This document shows positions 1 to 5,391 of a stretch of 9,686 nucleotides of DNA, piece by piece. Below the pieces are notes generated by a model, which worked only from the letters and a program-made list of their open reading frames with translations, did no database searches and had not been told where the DNA came from. Made by a program: the position numbers and the translations under genes. Where the stretch lies: contig JBEKHL010000060.1 in assembly GCA_050012295.1 (NCBI GenBank), forward strand, positions 1-9,686. Direction: 5' to 3'. Within the stretch, counting starts at the first letter, position 1. Every line of letters starts with the position of its first letter. This DNA is from UBA6186 sp050012295 (GTDB lineage Bacteria > Pseudomonadota > Gammaproteobacteria > UBA6186 > Azoamicaceae).

Positions 1-14
1 TTTTTTACTTTTGC

Positions 15-43
15 TAGACATACATTTAGAAAACCAATACTAT
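15..43 (+). promoter_or_regulatory. Candidate promoter for the 103-1360 two-gene unit
   Basis: A TAGACA at 15-20 and a TACTAT at 38-43 are separated by 17 bp, matching the sigma-70 consensus at 5/6 and 4/6 positions. Transcription would begin near 50 and give a leader of about 50 nt before the ATG at 103. In DNA this AT-rich such matches arise by chance, so the call rests mainly on its position ahead of the first gene. Confidence 0.35.
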
Positions 44-102
44 TAAAAATATTAACTCTTGTGATTAATAGTTTTTTTATAAATTTGTTAGGAATCAATA
101 AA

Positions 103-552
103 ATGAAATTTAAGCATTTCTTCAAAGAAACATTTCATTTGATAACTTCTTTAGTTGGTATTTTTTGTTCAAGTCAAAAAAATTTTTTCTTTCACATATT
201 GGTTTTTAGTCTCACTACACTTAATGGTTCATTGAGGTATATCTTAACAAATAAGAAAGATGATTTTCCTTTCGATTATAACAAAATGACCATTTTAGCT
301 GGAACTAGCATGGTCGTTGGTTATGGAGCTATAGCTTGTAAAAATTATATTGATGGTAAACCTGAAAATATACCTCAATTTGTAGAATCAGGGCTTAATT
401 TATTGGCAGTAGTAACCCCTTCTTTATCGTTGCTCTCTACATATAATAATTATCTGTCTCAAAATCGCGAACTGCTGCCTGGTACCCAAGATAAAGGTAC
501 AATGCGTGACGATAATATAGATTTAAAAACATTAAAGCTAAAAATTCAGTAA
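103..552 (+). CDS. Small membrane protein of unknown function
   Basis: I do not recognise this 149-residue protein. An in-frame GTG lies at 61, but the ATG at 103 is chosen because AGGAA at 90-94 sits 8 nt before it, while nothing like a Shine-Dalgarno precedes 61. Three hydrophobic stretches (about residues 28-45, 63-78 and 92-110) suggest an integral inner-membrane protein. The N-terminus is aromatic and basic, rich in Phe and Lys. The last 30 residues are hydrophilic and charged, so a soluble tail is likely. The next gene begins 19 bp after the stop on the same strand, so the two are probably co-transcribed. No enzyme motif, signal peptidase site or repeat was seen. The low-complexity AT-rich 5' end makes the exact start less certain than the frame itself. 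Confidence 0.7.
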   Translation: MKFKHFFKETFHLITSLVGIFCSSQKNFFFHILVFSLTTLNGSLRYILTNKKDDFPFDYNKMTILAGTSMVVGYGAIACKNYIDGKPENIPQFVESGLNLLAVVTPSLSLLSTYNNYLSQNRELLPGTQDKGTMRDDNIDLKTLKLKIQ

Positions 553-571
553 AAATAGAGGTTGTTTAATT

Positions 572-1360
572 ATGCTAATAAATATGAAGGTAGAGGTTGA
601 TAGCGCCAAGTTAAGAATATATTATCTCCCTTACTTCGGTTCAAACGAAGAAGCAGAAAAACAAATTGAAGATTTTTTTAAAAAAAAATTTACCACTAAT
701 AAAAAAGTTTCTGGCGATGGTAAATACCATTTTAGTAACGAATATAGCTTAGATACTGCGCTAACTCAAGGTATTACTCAAGAACAATATAACAATTATG
801 AAACAGCAAAAGCCATATCCGCCCATGAAGGATGCCTATGGTGGGGCAGTTCTTTTAATAAACCTGTTGGCAAATTAGCTATATGTTTCCATTTTCCATT
901 CTCGTTAAAAATGGATAAAAATGAAAGTTATGAAAGAAATGCTAAAAAACGAAAACTAGATCCTGCTAAATCCGATGGGCCAAAAACTAAAGACTCCATA
1001 GAAACTAAAATTACTACTTTTGAACAACAAATAATCGAATTAGTAAATAACCTTAAAGCAATCTCATCAGATGCTAATGGAGTAAATATCGCAAAAACAG
1101 CAATGCTTAGTTTTGATGGTAGACCTGAAACTGTACGTTTGCGTGATATTACTGAACGTTGTTATGAGCTCATCCTTGATGTAGATTCAATGCAATTATC
1201 TAATTTTATAAAGTTATGTGATACAGCTGTAAACGAAATAAATAAGATTAGAGAACATTGGAAAATAGATACCGAAGCTGTTGATCGGGTAGAAATAAAA
1301 TTAGAAAAACTGGTAACACATGCTACCCATGGTAATCATAAAAGAAGGTTAGTTCTTTAG
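572..1360 (+). CDS. Unrecognised basic protein with nuclear-localisation-like stretch
   Basis: A 262-residue soluble protein that I cannot assign to a family. The ATG at 572 has AGAGG at 557-561, 10 nt upstream; the next Met (residue 5) is too far from it. Visible features are a mixed N-terminal region with a Trp pair (residues 90-91), a highly basic KKRKLDPAK at 125-133 that resembles a monopartite nuclear-localisation signal, then mostly helical, Lys/Glu-rich sequence (140-250) that may form coiled coil, and a basic C-terminus ending in HKRRLVL. There is no signal peptide or membrane segment. It follows a small membrane-protein gene by 19 bp, suggesting one operon. It ends 35 bp from the convergent PgeF-like gene, with no clear terminator hairpin between them. 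The basic patches could equally bind nucleic acid within the bacterium, so a host-directed role is only inference. Confidence 0.75.
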   Translation: MLINMKVEVDSAKLRIYYLPYFGSNEEAEKQIEDFFKKKFTTNKKVSGDGKYHFSNEYSLDTALTQGITQEQYNNYETAKAISAHEGCLWWGSSFNKPVGKLAICFHFPFSLKMDKNESYERNAKKRKLDPAKSDGPKTKDSIETKITTFEQQIIELVNNLKAISSDANGVNIAKTAMLSFDGRPETVRLRDITERCYELILDVDSMQLSNFIKLCDTAVNEINKIREHWKIDTEAVDRVEIKLEKLVTHATHGNHKRRLVL

Positions 1361-1395
1361 CAGGACCAGTTGTGTTGTTCACTCACTTACGCTTA

Positions 1396-2508
1396 CTACA
1401 ATAATGATCTTTTTCTTTTAGTGCCAACCATGGAAGCAGTACGAGCAACGCTATTATATTTGCCAATATCTTTTGTACCAATAACATCTGGCTTGGCACG
1501 CCTAGCCGAATTAAAAAGAAAAGTTACTCCTTCTGGAGCTTTAGTAGTTTTCTGTAACATTCTGTCACTACCGCTGCCATTAGGCTGATATAAATCATAC
1601 CCCATGGTATCTAGTTCCATATCATGAATACTATTATCTACATTAGGTAAGCCAGCTGCAACCGCTTGTTTACGCAATAATAATGCCGTATTTAGCAAAA
1701 ATTTTTCTTCTCCTTTTTCATTTTTCACTGAAACTAAAATTTCTCCAGATAATGCCGAATTTAAACCGAGATATTCATACACGCTAATATCATTTAATCT
1801 TGGAGGCGTTTCATAAGACTGTTTACCTAATCCTGGCCCAATAATTACTTGAATATTGTCTAGTTTAGCTCCATTATCGACCATTACTTTAACTACTTCT
1901 TGCAACCCTTGGCATGACAACACATGATGACTAGCGGCTATATAAGCACACACCACTGTTTTATCATCTAATAAAATAATAGGGTGCGCATCCGCACTAA
2001 AACCACCAATATAGACATTATTTATATCTTCTCTAGAAATTTTCGTTAACACAATGGCATCACTTTTTACTATTACAATATTGTTTTCACTTAGTCTTTT
2101 GTGCAACTCACCATCTATAAGTGCTTCAGAACTTTTAAATGACTCTTCATGAAATCGACTAACATTATCATTATTTATTACTTTTATTAGCAACTTACCA
2201 TATTCTGGACTGGTATTACTATAAGTCATTCCAGCATAATTAGCTGTCATAAAAAAATAAAGGCTTTTTTCACTATTGCTATCCACATCTAACTCTTTGA
2301 TACAAGCAACAATATTACTACTAACATTTTCTGCACCATCATATCCATCGCCTGGTTTGTTTTTTGGTGCATAAATATTTACGTTACGTGTAGGAAGACC
2401 ATCTACTATAAATCCGCCTGCGCTACTGCCTTTTTCGTTGGTAAAAAAACCATAGTTAAAATTAATTAATTCTTCGTTTCTTAAAGATTCATGAGTTTGA
2501 TATGGCAT
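1396..2508 (-). CDS. Divergent PgeF/YfiH (Cu-oxidase_4, DUF152) family protein
   Basis: A 370-residue protein whose motifs run in the order of the PgeF/YfiH/LACC1 family, whose members include peptidoglycan-precursor editing enzymes in bacteria and purine-nucleoside enzymes in animals. The N-terminus has YGFFTNEKGSSAGGF (19-33) for the usual GFFTR-GGVS-G motif. SADAHPIILL (171-180) corresponds to ADCLPVLL, IIGPGLGKQSYE (222-233) to IGPxIGxxxYEV, and FNSARR (332-337) followed by ARTAS (355-359) to the FSxRR...GRxAS end. The metal site is damaged: the family Cys is Ala174, the QxH of the first His is TxN (88-90), and HAGWRG is unrecognisable, though His194-His195 lie nearby. It is over 100 residues longer than typical members, with an insertion at about 98-165. 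The C-terminus is GTKRKRSLL. The start is chosen from GGGAG 8 nt before the ATG at 2508; the frame stays open to 2610. The methyltransferase gene lies 109 bp upstream. Family membership is fairly secure; activity is doubtful. Confidence 0.75.
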   Translation of the reverse strand: MPYQTHESLRNEELINFNYGFFTNEKGSSAGGFIVDGLPTRNVNIYAPKNKPGDGYDGAENVSSNIVACIKELDVDSNSEKSLYFFMTANYAGMTYSNTSPEYGKLLIKVINNDNVSRFHEESFKSSEALIDGELHKRLSENNIVIVKSDAIVLTKISREDINNVYIGGFSADAHPIILLDDKTVVCAYIAASHHVLSCQGLQEVVKVMVDNGAKLDNIQVIIGPGLGKQSYETPPRLNDISVYEYLGLNSALSGEILVSVKNEKGEEKFLLNTALLLRKQAVAAGLPNVDNSIHDMELDTMGYDLYQPNGSGSDRMLQKTTKAPEGVTFLFNSARRAKPDVIGTKDIGKYNSVARTASMVGTKRKRSLL

Positions 2509-2593
2509 AATAATAACTCCCAACAATTTCAAATATGTAACTACACCATTTTTACCTATACGCATTAAATAGCGTGAATTAATGATTCCATAA

Positions 2594-2599
2594 ATTATA
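2594..2599 (-). promoter_or_regulatory. Candidate -10 box for the PgeF-like gene
   Basis: A perfect TATAAT on the - strand lies about 85 bp before the ATG at 2508, in the gap after the methyltransferase gene. No -35 hexamer sits at 16-18 bp; a TTGACT occurs only 5 bp upstream, which is too close. The site would let the PgeF-like gene be transcribed independently of the methyltransferase. The evidence is weak. Confidence 0.25.
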
Positions 2600-2617
2600 T
2601 GCGTAGTCAACTAAACA

Positions 2618-3433
2618 TCATATTTCTTTAATAGCAATAACCCCGATTGCTTCTCGTCCATCCAAGCAAAAATCTGCTGGTAAGTATTTCCTCAAATCTA
2701 CATATTCACTTTTTAAAATTTTAAAACCTGCTAACTTTAATTCTCGTTCTAAAATTTCTTGATCAACCAATGTTGCTGCTCCACTTCTAGATTTTGGACC
2801 ATATGCTTCTTTGCCGCTATTAAAAGAAGCTGGCCATTTAATTCCTTTTTGTTTTTTTTCTTCAATCAAACTTATATTATTTTTTTGGTAATTGATAAAA
2901 TATGTACCTGTTGTTATATAAAACTTTCCGCCTGGTTTTAACCAGGAAAATATTTTTTTTAAACCAATTTGCCATTCTTTTGGTGTTAAAAAGTGAAAAA
3001 AGCGAGAAGCAAGAATAGAATTAAATGTTTTTTTAGGAAATTCTAGCTGTTCTGGAAAAGCCCCAGGTAACAATTTAACCATTTTGTCTTTAAGGACAGG
3101 GTATTCTTTAGCAGCCATATCTAAATGTGTTGCTGATAATTCATTAACAACTATTTCTGAGTTATTTTTAAAAGACTTACGCTTTGTCACTAATTCTGCT
3201 GCAGTTGCTCCTCTACCTGCACCTAGTTCTAATGTTGGATAAGGATCGTGTGCAGCAAATTCAATATAGGCTTTACTGATATCATCAAATACCCCAGTAA
3301 ACATCCAACCTTTTTGATTTACAGTATCTATAGTTGTAGGAATATCTTGTTCCGCATATATTTTATTGCTTATCACACAAAATATAATCGTTAAGCATGG
3401 AAGTAATATTTTCATTTTTTGTATGATTTTCAT
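2618..3433 (-). CDS. Exported SAM-dependent class I methyltransferase
   Basis: A 271-residue protein with a Rossmann methyltransferase core. The SAM-binding motif I is LELGAGRGA at 68-76, an acidic residue for the ribose hydroxyls is probably Glu98 in VNEL, motif IV is around FNSILASRFFHFL (137-149), and the post-motif LKPGGKFYI is at 165-173. The substrate is unknown. The N-terminus is a good Sec signal peptide: Lys-rich residues 1-8, a hydrophobic core 9-22, and a likely cleavage after KIYA at residue 27. There is no lipobox. The start is chosen from AGGGA 7 nt before the ATG at 3433. Export is odd for a SAM enzyme because SAM is cytoplasmic, so the mature protein may act after further secretion into a host cell; alternatively the hydrophobic end could be a membrane anchor. 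It is divergent from the Sel1 gene. Confidence 0.8.
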   Translation of the reverse strand: MKIIQKMKILLPCLTIIFCVISNKIYAEQDIPTTIDTVNQKGWMFTGVFDDISKAYIEFAAHDPYPTLELGAGRGATAAELVTKRKSFKNNSEIVVNELSATHLDMAAKEYPVLKDKMVKLLPGAFPEQLEFPKKTFNSILASRFFHFLTPKEWQIGLKKIFSWLKPGGKFYITTGTYFINYQKNNISLIEEKKQKGIKWPASFNSGKEAYGPKSRSGAATLVDQEILERELKLAGFKILKSEYVDLRKYLPADFCLDGREAIGVIAIKEI

Positions 3434-3464
3434 GCTTTTTTCCCTTATTTTAAATATAAAAAAT

Positions 3465-3493
3465 TTGTTAATTAACCATTTATTATTTAAACT
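3465..3493 (+). promoter_or_regulatory. Weak candidate promoter for the Sel1 gene
   Basis: TTGTTA (3465-3470) and TAAACT (3488-3493) have 17-bp spacing. The -10 match is 4/6. If correct, transcription starts near 3500, inside the left arm of the inverted repeat, which would leave most of that arm out of the transcript. Confidence 0.25.
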
Positions 3494-3510
3494 ATTCCAT
3501 CTTATTACAA
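3482..3510 (-). promoter_or_regulatory. Candidate promoter of the exported methyltransferase gene
   Basis: Reading the - strand, TTGTAA (3510-3505) and AATAAT (3487-3482) are spaced by 17 bp, each close to the sigma-70 consensus. Transcription would start near 3475, leaving about 42 nt of leader with the AGGGA ribosome site. The 17-bp spacer is made almost entirely of one arm of the 3484-3538 inverted repeat, so a protein binding that arm would block this promoter. Confidence 0.45.
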
Positions 3511-3538
3511 TTTTTGAAAAGATGGAATAGTTTAAATA
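3484..3538. repeat. Perfect 20-bp inverted repeat in a divergent promoter region
   Basis: The left arm 3484-3503 (TATTTAAACTATTCCATCTT) is the exact reverse complement of the right arm 3519-3538, with a 15-nt centre. Arm centres are 35 bp apart. The left arm covers the candidate -10 and spacer of the methyltransferase promoter and the candidate Sel1 -10. The right arm contains the only ribosome-site-like GGAA (3524-3527) of the Sel1 gene and ends on the A of its ATG. It could be a two-site operator, an RNA hairpin hiding the Sel1 ribosome site, or a relic of a mobile repeat. No second copy is seen in this window. Confidence 0.85.
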
Positions 3539-3927
3539 TGGATGCTTCTGAACAATACCAAAAAGGTCTAGAATATTATAATGAACAAAATTACGATAAG
3601 GCTCTCGAATACTTCCAACAAGCTGCCGAACAAGGCGATATTGATTCGCAATATAATTTAGGAGTAATGTATAAAAATGCCTATGGAGTACCTCAAAACT
3701 ATGCTAAGGCTTTTGAGTGGTTCGAAAAAGCTGCCATACAAGGTGATTCTGAAGCTCAATATGATGTAGGTTTAATGTATCAACTTGGTGAGGGCATGCC
3801 TATAAACTACGTTAAAGCTATTGAGTGGTACCACAAGGCTTCCGAACAAGGACATATTTATGCATGTTATAATTTAGGGACAATATACTTAACGATTGCA
3901 TTCCATCGACCACGATTTACATTCTAA
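3538..3927 (+). CDS. Truncated Sel1-repeat (TPR-like) protein
   Basis: A 129-residue protein of helical repeats, as used for protein-protein scaffolding. A TPR-like unit occupies residues 4-33, followed by Sel1 repeats with 36-residue period: SQYNLGVMY at 37-45, AQYDVGLMY at 73-81 and ACYNLGTIY at 109-117. The last repeat stops after TIY; the expected G-G-V...AxxWYxKAA half is replaced by an unrelated tail (LTIAFHRPRFTF), and no Sel1-like continuation is visible in the other frames. The gene therefore looks 3'-truncated by a rearrangement at about 3889. It ends 7 bp from the convergent ampG stop. The ATG at 3538 is preferred to an in-frame TTG at 3514; GGAA at 3524-3527 is the only ribosome site, and it lies within the inverted repeat. 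No signal peptide is present, although many Sel1 proteins of intracellular bacteria are secreted or periplasmic. Confidence 0.75.
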   Translation: MDASEQYQKGLEYYNEQNYDKALEYFQQAAEQGDIDSQYNLGVMYKNAYGVPQNYAKAFEWFEKAAIQGDSEAQYDVGLMYQLGEGMPINYVKAIEWYHKASEQGHIYACYNLGTIYLTIAFHRPRFTF

Positions 3928-3934
3928 CACGGTT

Positions 3935-5203
3935 CTAAGTTAATTTATCAGCCTTTCGATCGGGAAGCCATTGTGGTTCTTTTTCAGGAGTTTGATTCAT
4001 CCAAGCATCATACCTAGTTAGCAATAATAAACCAGGGATCATAAGTAGAATAGAAATCATAAAATAGTTATCCCAACCTACATTTTTTGCTAACCAACCA
4101 GCAGGTGCACCAGCTACGGTTCTCGTAAACGCCATTAAACTCGTTAATAAAGCAAATTGTGTTGCTGTAAATTTAGGATTGCAAAGACTCATCAAAAATG
4201 CCGCATATGCCGCGCTACCCATACCACTACAAAAATTCTCGGCTACAATTGCGGTTACCATCATTGGATAATTATGACCAAGTTTAGCCAAAAGATAAAA
4301 ACTAAATCCAGAGATCCCTTGCAAATAACCAAAATGCCAAAGAGATCGTTTAATCCCTATGCGACTTAACCAAACTCCACCAACAAAGGTTCCAACTAAA
4401 GTAGCAATTAACCCAAAAACTTTTACCACCGCACCAATCTCTGTTTTGGTAAAACCAATTTCCATCATAAAAGGAGTCATAAGCGCTAATGCAACCACCA
4501 CATCCATCTTATAAACAAAAATAAATCCTATTAGCCCAACAACTTTCTTTCTATGGAAAAAATCAACAAATGGTTCTACAACTGCTTCTTGGAGAGTTTT
4601 AGGAACTGATGCTAAAGATGTTGTTTCAATAGCACAAAGCGACGTTATTACTCCAATTCCAATGGAGGCAGCCATAATACGATAAACTGTAGCCCAAGAT
4701 AAATAGTCAGAAAGGATGAGTGCAAAACCACCAGAAAAAAGCATTGCTAAACGATACCCTAAATTAGCCGTAGCAGCCCCTACTCCAAATTCACTTGTAT
4801 CGAGAACTTCAGTCTTATAAGCATCTATAACTATATCTTGGCTAGCGCTAGAAAAAGCTACTAAAAATGCCAGACTAGCCAAAATTGCTGGTGTCTGGAT
4901 AGGATCACAAAACGACATCCCAACTAAGGTTAGAATAAGCACAATTTGACTAATAATAATCCAACCCCTGCGTCGTCCAAAGAAAGGAGGGACATAGCGA
5001 TCCATAAATGGAGCCCATAAAAATTTAAGAGTATAGGGTAAACCAACCAGAGAAAAAATTCCTATTAAAGTAAGATCTACTTTTAGACTCGCCATCCATG
5101 CCTGAAGAGTTCCCCCAACCAATGCTAGTGGCGTTCCAGAAGAAAAGCCAAGGAACAAAACTACAAGCATTCGCCTATTTAAAATAATTTTTCTTAAAGA
5201 CAT
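3935..5203 (-). CDS. ampG: AmpG-type muropeptide permease (MFS)
   Basis: An inner-membrane major-facilitator transporter that imports anhydro-muropeptides (GlcNAc-anhydroMurNAc peptides) for peptidoglycan recycling. The 422-residue sequence carries AmpG hallmarks: FSSGTPLALVGGTLQAW (20-36), FLWAPFMDRY (61-70), FFGRRRGW (74-81), SASQDIVIDAYKTEVL (119-134) with the conserved Asp127, GYRLAML (149-155), and a later CNPKFTATQFALL segment. About twelve hydrophobic segments are visible. It lacks the two extra C-terminal membrane helices of the 491-residue E. coli protein; shorter forms are common. The frame extends to a TTG at 5224, but the ATG at 5203 fits family N-termini better; neither has a clear ribosome site. 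Its 188-bp upstream gap (5204-5391) contains no promoter I would defend. Presence implies an organism that makes and turns over peptidoglycan. In some Gammaproteobacteria this import also controls beta-lactamase induction; nothing here shows that. Confidence 0.92.
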   Translation of the reverse strand: MSLRKIILNRRMLVVLFLGFSSGTPLALVGGTLQAWMASLKVDLTLIGIFSLVGLPYTLKFLWAPFMDRYVPPFFGRRRGWIIISQIVLILTLVGMSFCDPIQTPAILASLAFLVAFSSASQDIVIDAYKTEVLDTSEFGVGAATANLGYRLAMLFSGGFALILSDYLSWATVYRIMAASIGIGVITSLCAIETTSLASVPKTLQEAVVEPFVDFFHRKKVVGLIGFIFVYKMDVVVALALMTPFMMEIGFTKTEIGAVVKVFGLIATLVGTFVGGVWLSRIGIKRSLWHFGYLQGISGFSFYLLAKLGHNYPMMVTAIVAENFCSGMGSAAYAAFLMSLCNPKFTATQFALLTSLMAFTRTVAGAPAGWLAKNVGWDNYFMISILLMIPGLLLLTRYDAWMNQTPEKEPQWLPDRKADKLT

Positions 5204-5391
5204 ATTTTTGATTTTTTTAACCAATTATGTTTATTTGTTTTCTGTTTATTTTCAGATTCTAGGTTTAACACATAGAGTATTAACTGTAAATATTTCTCTA
5301 TAAAAAAAACCATAAAGCTAACTAACTTGCGTTAAGCAATAATAACTAGTAAAGATAATAAAATATTAAACGATTCTATAATTATTTCTAT

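Noticed and set aside
61..102. N-terminal extension of the small membrane protein from a GTG
   Set aside because: There is no Shine-Dalgarno before the GTG, whereas AGGAA is well placed before the ATG at 103.
1370..1588. A 72-codon + strand frame
   Set aside because: It lies almost wholly antisense to the 3' end of the PgeF-like gene, whose FNSARR and ARTAS motifs are there, and has no ribosome site.
2509..2610. N-terminal extension of the PgeF-like protein from a TTG at 2610
   Set aside because: GGGAG sits 8 nt before the ATG at 2508, and the extension overlaps the candidate promoter and has no counterpart in the family.
2759..2941. A 60-codon + strand frame rich in Cys and Phe
   Set aside because: It is antisense to the methyltransferase coding region, with a composition that reflects the complementary codons.
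4157..4369. A 70-codon + strand frame
   Set aside because: It is antisense to well-conserved ampG sequence.
5302..5361. Possible terminator for the phosphoesterase-kinase gene (TTGC...GCAA stem and a T8 tract on the - strand)
   Set aside because: The stem is only 4 bp and is about 20 nt away from the T tract, so no convincing intrinsic terminator can be drawn.
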